NCBI GenBank assembly: GCA_902825215.1
Contig: LR782234.1
Coordinates: 620,001-684,000, forward strand
Source: Pseudomonas fluorescens
GTDB lineage: Bacteria > Pseudomonadota > Gammaproteobacteria > Pseudomonadales > Pseudomonadaceae
Direction: 5' to 3'
Length of the DNA: 64,000 nucleotides
Part shown: in pieces, positions 9,115-20,198 of the stretch
Layout of the letters: the number at the start of each line of letters is the position of its first letter
Numbering within the stretch: position 1 is the first letter of the stretch
Translations under genes and position numbers: made by a program
The notes under the pieces: model-generated
Seen by the model: the letters and a program-made list of their open reading frames with translations, nothing else
Told to the model about the DNA's origin: nothing
Database searches by the model: none

Positions 9115-10398
9115 ATGCCGTTACGCGAAGAATGTCTGTGGGAAAAGCTCACGCCACAACGCCCGGATCACACCGCGCTCAGGGGCGAGGTCAAGGTTGA
9201 TGTCTGCGTGATCGGCGCCGGGTTCACCGGGTTGTCGGCGGCGCTGCACTTGCTGGAAAAAGGCAAAAGCGTCTGCATTGTCGAGGCCCATCGCGCCGGG
9301 CATGGCGGGTCCGGGCGCAATGTCGGGCTGGTCAACGCCGGCTTGTGGATTCCTCCGGACGAGATCGAAGCCGGTTTCGGCGAAGCGGTCGGCACTCAGC
9401 TCAACCGCATGCTCGGTGCGGCGCCGGCGTTGGTGTTCAGTCTTGTCGATAAGTACCACATCGATTGTCAGCTGCGCCGCGAAGGCACCTTGCACATGGC
9501 GCATAACGCCAAGGGCGAGGCCGACCTGCGCAGTCGCGAGCAACAATGGCAGCGCCGTGGCGCACCGGTCGAACTGCTGACCGGCAAGGCCTGTGAACAA
9601 GCTACTGGCACGCAGAAAATCGCCGCCGCGCTACTCGACCGTCGCGCCGGCACGCTCAATCCGATGGCCTATGTGACCGGGCTGGCCAACGCTGTACTCG
9701 GGCTCGGCGGGCAGATGTTCGATCATTCACCGGTCACCCGCCTCGAACGCGTCGGTCAGCAATGGTCGGTGCAGACCGCGCAGGGTTCGGTGCTCGCCGA
9801 GCAAGTGGTCATCGCTTCAAACGCTTACACCGAAGGCGACTGGACCGAGCTCAAGCGCAATTTCTTTCCCGGTTATTACTATCAGGTCGCCTCCGTCCCG
9901 CTCAGCGAAGACGCTGCACAGGAAATTCTGCCCGGCGGGCAGGGGTCGTGGGATACCCGCCAGGTATTGAGCAGCATCCGCCGCGACAAGGAAGGGCGGT
10001 TATTGCTGGGCAGCCTCGGCAATGGCAATCAGAAACCGACCTGGTTTCTCAAGGCCTGGGCCGACCGGGTGCAGCAGCATTATTTCCCCAATCTGAAGCC
10101 GGTCGAGTGGGAATGCACCTGGACCGGGCGCATTGCCTTTACGCCCGATCACCTGATGCGCCTGTTCGAACCGGCACCGGGGCTGGTGGCCGTCACCGGT
10201 TACAACGGCCGCGGCGTCACCACCGGCACGGTGGTCGGCAAAGCCTTTGCCGATTACCTGTGCAATGGCGATGCGCAGGCATTGCCGATTCCCTTTGCAC
10301 CGATGCAGCCCCTGGCCGGCGTCGGTTTGCGCAGTTGCCTGTACGAAGCCGGATTTTCGCTCTATCACGCGGGCCAGTGCCTGCGCATCGTCATTTGA
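9115..10398 (+). CDS. amaA: L-pipecolate oxidase (FAD-dependent, DAO family)
   Basis: 427-residue flavoprotein of the D-amino-acid oxidase fold. The FAD dinucleotide-binding motif VIGAGFTGLSAALHLLE is at about residues 28-44, followed by GHGGSGRNVGLVNAG, and a second FAD contact GRIAFTPDHLMRL with GYNGRGVTTGTV lies near the C-terminus. In pseudomonads AmaA oxidises L-pipecolate to piperideine-6-carboxylate, the substrate made available to AmaB. The ATG at 9115 has AGGAG at 9103-9107; an in-frame TTG at 9109 is too close to that site. It is downstream of amaB, and possibly has its own expression because of the repeat between them. Confidence 0.92.
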   Translation: MPLREECLWEKLTPQRPDHTALRGEVKVDVCVIGAGFTGLSAALHLLEKGKSVCIVEAHRAGHGGSGRNVGLVNAGLWIPPDEIEAGFGEAVGTQLNRMLGAAPALVFSLVDKYHIDCQLRREGTLHMAHNAKGEADLRSREQQWQRRGAPVELLTGKACEQATGTQKIAAALLDRRAGTLNPMAYVTGLANAVLGLGGQMFDHSPVTRLERVGQQWSVQTAQGSVLAEQVVIASNAYTEGDWTELKRNFFPGYYYQVASVPLSEDAAQEILPGGQGSWDTRQVLSSIRRDKEGRLLLGSLGNGNQKPTWFLKAWADRVQQHYFPNLKPVEWECTWTGRIAFTPDHLMRLFEPAPGLVAVTGYNGRGVTTGTVVGKAFADYLCNGDAQALPIPFAPMQPLAGVGLRSCLYEAGFSLYHAGQCLRIVI

Positions 10399-10454
10399 GT
10401 GTTGAAATTTGTTGCCGGAAGCGGCGCTTTTGCATCGAGCGACTAGCCTGTAAT

Positions 10455-10480
10455 GGTGCGGGTTGTAGCAGTCCCGCACC
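10455..10480. terminator. hairpin after amaA
   Basis: GGTGCGGG and CCCGCACC form a perfect 8-bp stem around a 10-base loop, 57 bases after the amaA stop. No T-run follows. It may be a Rho-assisted end of the amaBA transcript or, since it lies about 210 bases upstream of a sigma-54 promoter, an activator site. Confidence 0.35.
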
Positions 10481-10689
10481 AGCAGTGTGCAGTTCGGTGA
10501 CGCGGGCTGTTACAGGCTGGTTGCACGTCGTTTGCCGCTGCGGTTGCAATGATGGCGCGCACAGGTTGCGCCTGAAAAAAACAATGGTTACACCTTCCGC
10601 GGTTTAGACGGTTGCACGCCCAATGAAAATGGGAACGAAACAGTCGAAATAACAAGAAAGCAGCGACTTTTTGAAGAATAAAAAACCGC

Positions 10690-10705
10690 TGGCACGGGCC
10701 TTGCT
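10690..10705 (+). promoter_or_regulatory. sigma-54 promoter of the branched-chain amino acid transport operon
   Basis: TGGCACGGGCCTTGCT matches the RpoN consensus TGGCACG-N4-TTGCW at every defined position, with the invariant GG and GC 10 bases apart. It lies 59 bases before the braC ATG, on the correct strand, in an otherwise gene-free stretch (10399-10764). The activator is not identified. This implies RpoN-dependent, probably nitrogen-related, expression of the importer. Confidence 0.85.
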
Positions 10706-10764
10706 CTGAGCTTTGAGTGAAGTGAAGTCGCAGTGCCAACTAAAAAACCTTGGAGCACCACCTC

Positions 10765-11898
10765 ATGTCCCAGACGTTTTACAAGAAAGGCTTTCTGGCC
10801 CTCGCAGTAGCTGCTGCGTTGGGTGTTTCTGCGTTTGCTCAAGCCGATATCAAAATCGGTGTAGCGGGTCCAATGACGGGCGCCAACGCGGCGTTTGGCG
10901 AGCAGTACATGAAAGGGGCACAGGCAGCGGCTGACGCAGTCAACGCGGCAGGCGGCGTCAACGGCGAGAAAATCGTTCTGGTCAAGGGCGATGACGCCTG
11001 CGAGCCGAAGCAGGCCGTGACGGTCGCCAAGGACCTCACCAACCAGAAAGTCGCCGGCGTGGTCGGTCACTTCTGCTCTTCTTCGACCATTCCAGCCTCG
11101 GAGATCTACGACGAGGCCGGAATCATCGCGATCACTCCAGGCTCGACCAATCCGCAAGTCACCGAGCGCGGTCTGAGCGCCATGTTCCGCATGTGCGGGC
11201 GTGATGACCAGCAGGGCATCGTCGCCGGCGACTACATCGTCGACATGCTCAAGGGCAAGAAAGTCGTCGTGCTGCACGACAAGGACACCTACGGCCAAGG
11301 CCTGGCAGACGCCACCAAGGCTCAGCTGGAAAAACGCGGCGTCAAGCCAGTGCTGTACGAAGGCCTGACCCGTGGCGAGAAAGACTTCAGCACCATCGTC
11401 ACCAAGATCCGTGGCGCTGGCGCCGACGTTGTCTATTTCGGCGGCCTGCACCCGGAAGCCGGTCCACTGGTTCGCCAGCTGCGTGAACAAGGCCTGAAAG
11501 ACGTCAAGTTCATGTCCGATGACGGCATCGTCACCGACGAACTGGTGACCACCGCCGGCGGCCCGCAATTCACCGATGGCGTGCTGATGACCTTCGGCGC
11601 CGACCCGCGCCTGCTGCCTGACAGCAAAACCGTAGTGGATGCTTTCCGCAAGGCTGGCACCGAGCCTGAGGGCTACACCCTGTACGCCTACGCCTCGGTC
11701 CAGACCCTGGCTGCTGCGTTCAACGGCGCGAAGAAAAATGACGGCGAAGCGGCTGCCAAGTGGCTGAAAGCCAACCCGGTGAAAACCGTGATGGGCGAGA
11801 AGACCTGGGATGCCAAGGGCGACCTGAAAGTCTCCGACTACGTGGTTTACCAGTGGGACAAGGACGGCAAATACCACCAGCTGGAAAAACAGAAGTAA
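10765..11898 (+). CDS. braC: branched-chain amino acid ABC transporter, periplasmic binding protein
   Basis: 377-residue precursor with a signal peptide (hydrophobic LALAVAAALGVSAFAQA, cut near residue 27) followed by a type I periplasmic-binding fold starting DIKIGVAGPMTG. It matches LivK/BraC: conserved GVVGHFCSSSTIPASEIYDEAGI and DKDTYGQGLAD. It binds Leu/Ile/Val (and probably Ala/Thr) and delivers them to BraDEFG. The ATG at 10765 has TTGGAG ten bases upstream; the in-frame TTG at 10750 has no site. A near-perfect sigma-54 promoter precedes it. A REP pair separates it from braD, a common way to keep binding protein in excess over the permease. Confidence 0.95.
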   Translation: MSQTFYKKGFLALAVAAALGVSAFAQADIKIGVAGPMTGANAAFGEQYMKGAQAAADAVNAAGGVNGEKIVLVKGDDACEPKQAVTVAKDLTNQKVAGVVGHFCSSSTIPASEIYDEAGIIAITPGSTNPQVTERGLSAMFRMCGRDDQQGIVAGDYIVDMLKGKKVVVLHDKDTYGQGLADATKAQLEKRGVKPVLYEGLTRGEKDFSTIVTKIRGAGADVVYFGGLHPEAGPLVRQLREQGLKDVKFMSDDGIVTDELVTTAGGPQFTDGVLMTFGADPRLLPDSKTVVDAFRKAGTEPEGYTLYAYASVQTLAAAFNGAKKNDGEAAAKWLKANPVKTVMGEKTWDAKGDLKVSDYVVYQWDKDGKYHQLEKQK

Positions 11899-11933
11899 GG
11901 GCTGAGGTGATCAGTCGTTTCACTTGAAACCCT

Positions 11934-12022
11934 GTGGGAGCGGGCTTGCCCGCGATGGCGTCAAATCAATCGACACACAAGTTGGCTGATCCACCGCTAT
12001 CGCTGGCAAGCCAGCTCCCACA
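11934..12022. repeat. mixed REP inverted pair between braC and braD
   Basis: GTGGGAGCGGGCTTGCCCGCGAT on one arm and the variant ATCGCTGGCAAGCCAGCTCCCAC on the other, so the two arms are from different REP subtypes. Confidence 0.85.
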
Positions 12023-12140
12023 AGGTTCAGTGGTGATCGAACTGTTCACACTCCGACATTGCTCCGACGTAAATCTGTATTTTTCCTAGAAGAACCGCGC
12101 GCCCCAGGGTGCGCAGGTTCTCACTGCGTGAGATTGCGTT

Positions 12141-13055
<915 letters not shown>

Positions 13056-13058
13056 GCG

Positions 13059-14363
13059 ATGTCTTCAACAACCACTGAAAAATCCATCGATATCAAAAAA
13101 AGCCTGGTCGAAGCGATTCTCGCCGGCCTGATTGCCCTGATCGTGTTCGGACCGATTGTTGGCGTGGTGCTCGACGGCTACAGCTTCAATCTGGAAACGA
13201 CCCGCGTGGCCTGGATCATCGCCATCGTCATGGCCGGGCGCTTTGCCCTCAGTCTGTTCCTGCAAACGCCCAAAGGCCTGAAGATCCTCGACAGCTTCGA
13301 AAGCAGCGGCTCCGGCGTGCACGTGCTGCCGCCGGATTACAAATCGCGGCTGCGCTGGATCATTCCACTGATGATTGTGCTGGCGATCATCGTGCCGTTT
13401 GTTTCCAACTCCTATCTGCTGGGGGTGGTCATTCTCGGGTTGATCTACGTGCTGCTGGGGTTGGGCCTGAACATCGTGGTCGGCCTGGCCGGTCTGCTCG
13501 ATCTGGGTTACGTGGCGTTCTACGCCATTGGTGCCTATGGCCTGGCGCTGGGTTACCAGTACCTCGGTCTGGGTTTCTGGACGGTGCTGCCATTGGCGGC
13601 AATCACCGCGGGCCTGGCCGGTTGCATTCTCGGTTTCCCGGTGTTGCGTCTGCACGGCGACTACCTGGCGATCGTGACCCTGGGCTTCGGTGAAATCATT
13701 CGTCTGGTGCTGAACAACTGGCTGTCGCTGACCGGCGGGCCGAACGGCATGCCGGCACCCCTGCCGACCTTCTTCGGTCTGGAATTCGGCAAGCGGGCGA
13801 AGGATGGCGGGGTACCGTTTCACGAATTTTTCGGCATCGCCTACAACCCGGATGTGAAGTACTACTTCATCTACGCGGTGTTGTTCCTCGTGGTACTGGC
13901 CGTGCTGTACATCAAACATCGTCTGGTGAAAATGCCGGTCGGCCGCGCCTGGGAAGCATTGCGCGAAGACGAGATTGCCTGCCGCTCGATGGGCCTCAAT
14001 CACGTACTGGTCAAGCTTTCGGCGTTCACCATCGGTGCGTCGACGGCGGGTCTGGCCGGGGTGTTCTTCGCCACCTATCAAGGCTTCGTCAACCCGACCT
14101 CGTTCACCTTCTTCGAATCGGCACTGATCCTCGCCATCGTCGTGCTGGGTGGCATGGGCTCGACCATCGGCGTGGTGATCGCTGCGTTCGTACTCACCGT
14201 CGCCCCGGAACTGCTGCGTGGCTTCGCTGAATACCGCGTGTTGCTGTTCGGCATCCTGATGGTGCTGATGATGATCTGGCGACCACGCGGGCTTATCCGC
14301 ATCAGCCGCTCCGGGGTCAAACCACGCAAAGGTGCCATTCACTACGAGAGGGCTGCGCCATGA
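13059..14363 (+). CDS. braE: branched-chain amino acid ABC transporter permease LivM/BraE
   Basis: 434-residue membrane protein of the LivM family. The first ~100 residues carry two hydrophobic segments and a soluble linker, the extension typical of the high-affinity Pseudomonas/E. coli form. The core follows from about LGLGLNIVVGLAGLLDLGYV, and the EAA-like segment WEALREDEIACRSMGLN is the contact to the ATPases. Partner of BraD. Its stop overlaps the start of braF by 4 bases. Confidence 0.95.
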   Translation: MSSTTTEKSIDIKKSLVEAILAGLIALIVFGPIVGVVLDGYSFNLETTRVAWIIAIVMAGRFALSLFLQTPKGLKILDSFESSGSGVHVLPPDYKSRLRWIIPLMIVLAIIVPFVSNSYLLGVVILGLIYVLLGLGLNIVVGLAGLLDLGYVAFYAIGAYGLALGYQYLGLGFWTVLPLAAITAGLAGCILGFPVLRLHGDYLAIVTLGFGEIIRLVLNNWLSLTGGPNGMPAPLPTFFGLEFGKRAKDGGVPFHEFFGIAYNPDVKYYFIYAVLFLVVLAVLYIKHRLVKMPVGRAWEALREDEIACRSMGLNHVLVKLSAFTIGASTAGLAGVFFATYQGFVNPTSFTFFESALILAIVVLGGMGSTIGVVIAAFVLTVAPELLRGFAEYRVLLFGILMVLMMIWRPRGLIRISRSGVKPRKGAIHYERAAP

Positions 14364-15232
14364 GTGAAGTCGTACTCTCCGTTGAAAAACTGATGATGCA
14401 TTTCGGTGGCATCAAGGCCTTGAGCGATGTCAGCCTGAAGGTCAAACGCAACTCGATCTTCGCCCTGATCGGCCCGAACGGTGCCGGCAAGACCACGGTG
14501 TTCAACTGCCTGACCGGTTTCTACAAGGCTTCCGGTGGCAAGATCGAACTCAACGTGCGTGGCCAGCAGACCAACGTCATCCAGTTGCTGGGCGAGTCGT
14601 TCAAACCGACCGACTTCGTCTCGCCGAAATCCTTCCTCAGTCGCCTGTATTACAAAATGTTCGGCGGCACCCATCTGGTGAATCGTGCCGGCCTGGCGCG
14701 GACTTTCCAGAACATTCGCCTGTTCAAGGAAATGTCGGTCCTGGAGAACCTGCTGGTGGCCCAACACATGTGGGTCAACCGCAACATGCTTGCTGGCATC
14801 CTCAATACCAAGGGCTATCGCAAGGCCGAAAGCGATGCGCTGGACTGCGCGTTCTATTGGCTGGAAGTGGTCGACCTGGTCGACTGCGCCAACCGCCTCG
14901 CCGGGGAATTGTCCTATGGCCAGCAGCGCCGTCTGGAAATCGCCCGGGCCATGTGCACGCGGCCGCAGATCATCTGCCTCGACGAACCGGCCGCCGGCCT
15001 CAACCCTCAGGAAACCGAAGCGCTGAGCGCGATGATCCGGCTGCTGCGCGACGAGCATGATCTGACCGTGGTGCTGATCGAGCACGACATGGGCATGGTG
15101 ATGAGCATTTCCGACCACATCGTGGTGCTGGACCACGGCATCGTCATTGCCGAAGGCGGGCCGGAAGCGATCCGCAACGACCCGAAAGTGATCGCAGCCT
15201 ATCTGGGCGCTGATGAAGAGGAAGTGGCATGA
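14360..15232 (+). CDS. braF: branched-chain amino acid ABC transporter ATPase LivG/BraF
   Basis: 290-residue ABC ATPase. Walker A GPNGAGKTT is near residue 38, the signature is LSYGQQRRLEIARA and Walker B IICLDEPAAGLNP. The GHHLVNRAGLARTFQNIRLF-type insertion region between Walker A and the signature is typical of LivG. Cytoplasmic energiser, paired with BraG. It overlaps both neighbours by 4 bases, so the operon is tightly coupled. Confidence 0.95.
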   Translation: MSEVVLSVEKLMMHFGGIKALSDVSLKVKRNSIFALIGPNGAGKTTVFNCLTGFYKASGGKIELNVRGQQTNVIQLLGESFKPTDFVSPKSFLSRLYYKMFGGTHLVNRAGLARTFQNIRLFKEMSVLENLLVAQHMWVNRNMLAGILNTKGYRKAESDALDCAFYWLEVVDLVDCANRLAGELSYGQQRRLEIARAMCTRPQIICLDEPAAGLNPQETEALSAMIRLLRDEHDLTVVLIEHDMGMVMSISDHIVVLDHGIVIAEGGPEAIRNDPKVIAAYLGADEEEVA

Positions 15233-15945
15233 CCGGACCCATCCTCGAACTGAAAAATCTCGACGTGTTCTACGGCCCGATTCAGGCGCTCAAGGGCGTT
15301 TCGCTGCAGATCAACGAAGGCGAGACTGTCAGCCTGATCGGCTCCAACGGTGCCGGTAAATCAACCTTGCTGATGTCGATTTTCGGCCAGCCACGCGCTG
15401 CCGGTGGGCAGATTCTCTACCAGGGCGTCGACATCACCCACAAGTCATCGCACTACATCGCCTCCAACGGCATCGCGCAATCGCCGGAAGGACGGCGGGT
15501 GTTCCCCGACATGACCGTCGAGGAAAACCTGCTGATGGGCACTATCCCGATTGGCGACAAGTACGCCAAAGAGGATATGCAGCGCATGTTCGAGCTGTTT
15601 CCCCGGCTCGAAGAGCGGCGCACCCAGCGGGCAATGACCATGTCCGGTGGCGAACAGCAGATGCTCGCGATTGCCCGGGCGTTGATGAGCCGACCGAAGT
15701 TGTTGCTGCTCGACGAGCCGAGCCTGGGGCTGGCGCCGATCGTGGTGAAGCAGATCTTTGCCACGCTGCGCGAACTGGCGAAAACCGGCATGACGATCTT
15801 CCTCGTCGAGCAGAACGCCAACCATGCGCTGAAGCTGTCGGATCGCGCCTATGTCATGGTCAACGGCGAAATCCGCTTGTCCGGCACCGGTAAAGAGTTG
15901 CTGGTAAATGAGGAGGTGCGTAACGCCTATCTGGGCGGGCACTGA
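15229..15945 (+). CDS. braG: branched-chain amino acid ABC transporter ATPase LivF/BraG
   Basis: 238-residue ABC ATPase, the second nucleotide-binding subunit. Walker A GSNGAGKSTL, signature MSGGEQQMLAIARAL, Walker B LLLLDEPSLGLAP and the switch-region Glu/His (FLVEQNANHAL, Gln replacing the usual H-loop His as in LivF). Last gene of the operon, followed at once by a rho-independent terminator. Confidence 0.95.
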   Translation: MTGPILELKNLDVFYGPIQALKGVSLQINEGETVSLIGSNGAGKSTLLMSIFGQPRAAGGQILYQGVDITHKSSHYIASNGIAQSPEGRRVFPDMTVEENLLMGTIPIGDKYAKEDMQRMFELFPRLEERRTQRAMTMSGGEQQMLAIARALMSRPKLLLLDEPSLGLAPIVVKQIFATLRELAKTGMTIFLVEQNANHALKLSDRAYVMVNGEIRLSGTGKELLVNEEVRNAYLGGH

Positions 15946-15965
15946 TTAATCACAAGTTGTCCATA

Positions 15966-15991
15966 AACCCCGACACGCAACTGTCGGGGTT
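15966..15991 (+). terminator. rho-independent terminator of the bra operon
   Basis: AACCCCGACA / TGTCGGGGTT stem of 10 bp with a 6-base loop (CGCAAC), followed by TTTAT, 20 bases after the braG stop. Confidence 0.9.
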
Positions 15992-16018
15992 TTATCTCTT
16001 GAATCCACCGCAACCCCT

Positions 16019-16107
16019 GTGGGAGCTGGCTTGCCAGCGATAGCGGTTCATCGTTCAACACTGATGCCTGGCGTGCTGGCCTCATCGCTGGCAAGCCAGC
16101 TCCCACA
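16019..16107. repeat. REP inverted pair (AGCTGGCTTGCCAGC subtype)
   Basis: GTGGGAGCTGGCTTGCCAGCGAT and its inverse about 40 bases apart after the bra terminator. Confidence 0.9.
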
Positions 16108-16113
16108 GGTAAC

Positions 16114-17547
<1,434 letters not shown>

Positions 17548-17563
17548 GACCGCGCTGAAGTCA

Positions 17564-17630
17564 TTCGCGAGCAGGCTCGCTCCCACGGAGGAACGCATTC
17601 CAATGTGGGAGCGAGCCTGCTCGCGAAAGC
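17564..17630. repeat. REP inverted pair
   Basis: TTCGCGAGCAGGCTCGCTCCCAC and GTGGGAGCGAGCCTGCTCGCGAA only about 20 bases apart, between the convergent SDR and epimerase genes. Confidence 0.9.
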
Positions 17631-17640
17631 GATCTATAGA

Positions 17641-18774
17641 TCAGCGCAGATATTCAGCCAGACCGCTGTAGCAAGTCGCCAAGTGATACGGCGTGGTGGA
17701 AGGCATGTCCTTGCGACTGACCTCTCCCTGCTCATCGCGACACTCATACCAGCCGCCGGCATGCAGAAACCGCTGCTGCAACGCCTGCAATTGGCGCAGC
17801 ACTGCCGCTTCACTGTCCGGACGCAATGTCAGTGCACGCAGGTATTCCGCCTGAGCCCAGATTCGCTGAGTCGAATCCCGCGGCCGTCCGTTGCTTTCCA
17901 GATCGAGCATGGCGCGCACCGCGCCGCAGGCTTCCAGCACGCCGTATTGCTCGGTAAAGGCAAACGCGCGATCCAGTGCCCGGTGCAATTTCGAGTCGCG
18001 TAACAGCGGCGAGGATTGCAGCAGGAAATACCATTCGAACTGGTGGCCAGGCTCGTACCAGTTATCCACAGCGCCGAGCGGCTTCTCCATCAACACGCCA
18101 TATTGCGGATCAACGAATTGCTTGCGCATGGCTGTGCATAACTCGAGCAGGTCCTTTTGCGTCTGCGGATCTTCGCGCACGGCCAGCGTCGCGAGGAACG
18201 CTTCGGCCAAGTGCATCAGCGGATTTTGCAGCGGGCCGGTTTGCAGGCTGATCCAGTTGCGATCCAGACACGCCTCGTAAAGACCATCGCCGGTGGCGAA
18301 GCGACGGCCGATGATTTCCAGCGCGGCATTCAATGTCGACTCGACCAGCGGATCAGCGGATTTGGCCCAGTAATGCGCGCAGGCGAACAGGATGAACGCG
18401 TGGGTGTAGAGGTCCTTGCGCTGATCCAGCGGCTTGCCTTGGGCATCGATGCTGTAGAACCAGCCGCCGTGCTCGGCATCGTGAAAATGCCGCTGCAGCG
18501 AACGAAACAGCGCCGCCGCGCGAACTTCAGCGTTATCCACAACCCCGATCAGGCTGGAAAACAGGTACAACTGCCGTGCGCACGCCATGGCCCGATAACG
18601 CTGCACGGGCAGCGGTTGCTGTGCGGCGTCCAACGCCTCGTACGGCAACGCCATGTCGGCATTCCAGCCCGGCTCTTGCCACAGCGGCACGATGACATGC
18701 AGAAAATGCTGCTGCACCTCGGCAAACAGGGCGGACAATTCGGGCAGGGCGGTGGAACGGCAAGCGTGGGGCAT
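17641..18774 (-). CDS. AGE family epimerase/isomerase
   Basis: 377-residue protein of the N-acylglucosamine 2-epimerase superfamily, an (alpha/alpha)6 barrel. Family segments seen: GGWFYSIDAQGKPLDQRKDLYTHAF, with the conserved Arg-Lys and His; NPLMHLAEAFLA, and WYEPGHQFEWYFLL with the catalytic His and Glu. Relatives interconvert mannose/fructose, mannose/glucose or N-acetylglucosamine/mannosamine; a sugar 2-epimerase or mannose isomerase acting in the cytoplasm is most likely here. It is alone between two REP pairs, so context adds nothing. Two TTATCCACA motifs occur inside it (near 18062 and 18533), probably by chance. Confidence 0.85.
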   Translation of the reverse strand: MPHACRSTALPELSALFAEVQQHFLHVIVPLWQEPGWNADMALPYEALDAAQQPLPVQRYRAMACARQLYLFSSLIGVVDNAEVRAAALFRSLQRHFHDAEHGGWFYSIDAQGKPLDQRKDLYTHAFILFACAHYWAKSADPLVESTLNAALEIIGRRFATGDGLYEACLDRNWISLQTGPLQNPLMHLAEAFLATLAVREDPQTQKDLLELCTAMRKQFVDPQYGVLMEKPLGAVDNWYEPGHQFEWYFLLQSSPLLRDSKLHRALDRAFAFTEQYGVLEACGAVRAMLDLESNGRPRDSTQRIWAQAEYLRALTLRPDSEAAVLRQLQALQQRFLHAGGWYECRDEQGEVSRKDMPSTTPYHLATCYSGLAEYLR

Positions 18775-18856
18775 GGGCGGGCGTCACGGGCTGGGGCGAT
18801 TGCGCGACATGGTAGCAGAGAGGCAGCCTTTAAAGGTTTGGTGTCTGATCGGCCGT

Positions 18857-18951
18857 CATCACTGGCAAGCCAGCTCCCACAGGTTATTGGGTAAGTCCAC
18901 CATTGTGTGAACACCCAATATCCCTGTGGGAGCTGGCTTGCCAGCGATGAG
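18857..18951. repeat. REP inverted pair (AGCTGGCTTGCCAGC subtype)
   Basis: ATCACTGGCAAGCCAGCTCCCAC and GTGGGAGCTGGCTTGCCAGCGAT arms between the epimerase gene and ureJ. Confidence 0.9.
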
Positions 18952-18971
18952 GCCAGCTCAGACGATGGAGA

Positions 18972-19544
18972 TTAGCCTGCCAGCAGCCACGCGCCTGTGA
19001 TTGCTGAGGCAGCACCTGCAAGACGCACTAACGGTGCAGCAGCTTGAGGCAAGAAGCGCACCACGCCATAACCGGCGGCATGCAAAGCGGCCGTAGCGAC
19101 CACGAAACCAGCGGCATACGCCCACGGGCTGCTCATCTCCGGCAGTTCCAGCCCGTGCGCCACGCCATGGAACAGCGCAAACAGCGCAGTCGCGGCCACC
19201 GCCATGAGCAGCGGCGGACGCACCGCCAGTGCCACCGCCAGCCCCAACGCCAGCACCGAGGCGGCAATGCCGCTTTCCAGCGCTGGCAGCTCCAGCCCTT
19301 CAAAGCCGAGCAGGCCGCCGAGCAGCATGGTGCCGACAAACGTGCACGGCAGCGCCCAGCGTGCCGCGCCTTGCTGTTGCGCGGCCCACAACCCGACGGC
19401 GAGCATTGCCAGCAAATGGTCGAGGCCACCAATCGGGTGGCTGATGCCGGCGATCAGACCGCTGTCGCCATGCCCTGGATGAGCAAAGGCCAGCGCCGGG
19501 GTCAGCAGCAGCGCAAGCGCGCCAACAATGCGTTTGAGTGTCAT
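18972..19544 (-). CDS. ureJ: HupE/UreJ family nickel permease
   Basis: 190-residue inner-membrane protein with an N-terminal signal-like segment ending in AFAHPGHGDS and about six further hydrophobic segments. The family motif HPGHGD...GISHPIGGLDHLLAMLAVGLWA provides His and Asp ligands for the metal. HupE/UreJ proteins import nickel (some cobalt). It is the last gene of ureE-ureF-ureG-ureJ, so nickel supply for urease is the natural role. Start ATG follows AAGGAAG about 6 bases upstream. Confidence 0.92.
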   Translation of the reverse strand: MTLKRIVGALALLLTPALAFAHPGHGDSGLIAGISHPIGGLDHLLAMLAVGLWAAQQQGAARWALPCTFVGTMLLGGLLGFEGLELPALESGIAASVLALGLAVALAVRPPLLMAVAATALFALFHGVAHGLELPEMSSPWAYAAGFVVATAALHAAGYGVVRFLPQAAAPLVRLAGAASAITGAWLLAG

Positions 19545-19571
19545 GGATAAGCTTCCTTGTTGATAAGTGGA

Positions 19572-20186
19572 TCAGGCTGCGCTCAGCAGGCCCTGGCGTT
19601 CGATGAAAGCGATGATCTGCTCAAGGCCCTGACCGGTTTTCTGGTTGCTGAAGACGAACGGCTTGCCGTTGCGCATGCGCTGGGTGTCGCTGTCCATCAT
19701 TTCCAGCGAGGCACCCACGAGCGGCGCCAGGTCGATCTTGTTGATCACCAGCAGGTCGGACTTGCAGATCCCCGGGCCACCCTTGCGCGGCAGCTTGTCG
19801 CCGGCCGAGACGTCAATCACGTAGATGGTCAGGTCGGACAGTTCCGGGCTGAAGGTCGCCGAAAGGTTGTCGCCACCGGACTCCACCAGAATCAGATCGA
19901 GGCCCGGAAAACGCCGGTTCAATTGATCGACCGCTTCGAGGTTGATCGAGGCGTCTTCGCGGATCGCCGTGTGCGGGCAGCCGCCGGTTTCCACGCCGAT
20001 GATCCGCTCCGGGGCGAGGGCTTCGTTGCGCACAAGGAAATCGGCGTCTTCGCGGGTGTAGATGTCGTTGGTCACTACGGCAAGGTTGTAGCGCTCGCGC
20101 AGGGCCAGGCACAGGGCGAGGGTCAATGCGGTTTTGCCGGAACCGACCGGGCCGCCGATGCCGACGCGCAGAGGTTGTGTATTCAT
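19572..20186 (-). CDS. ureG: urease accessory GTPase UreG
   Basis: 204-residue SIMIBI GTPase. P-loop GPVGSGKT at residues 12-19; the metal-binding CPH motif in [23 protein letters not shown] and the NKID-type guanine-binding motif VINKIDLAP. It carries nickel and, by GTP hydrolysis in a complex with UreF and UreD, delivers it to the urease active site. It follows ureF by 12 bases. The structural genes lie about 17 kb away on the same strand. Confidence 0.97.
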   Translation of the reverse strand: MNTQPLRVGIGGPVGSGKTALTLALCLALRERYNLAVVTNDIYTREDADFLVRNEALAPERIIGVETGGCPHTAIREDASINLEAVDQLNRRFPGLDLILVESGGDNLSATFSPELSDLTIYVIDVSAGDKLPRKGGPGICKSDLLVINKIDLAPLVGASLEMMDSDTQRMRNGKPFVFSNQKTGQGLEQIIAFIERQGLLSAA

Positions 20187-20198
20187 CTGATGGTTCTC

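Noticed and set aside
18062..18541. TTATCCACA motifs in the AGE epimerase gene as DnaA sites
   Set aside because: They lie within coding sequence and are isolated, so chance is sufficient.
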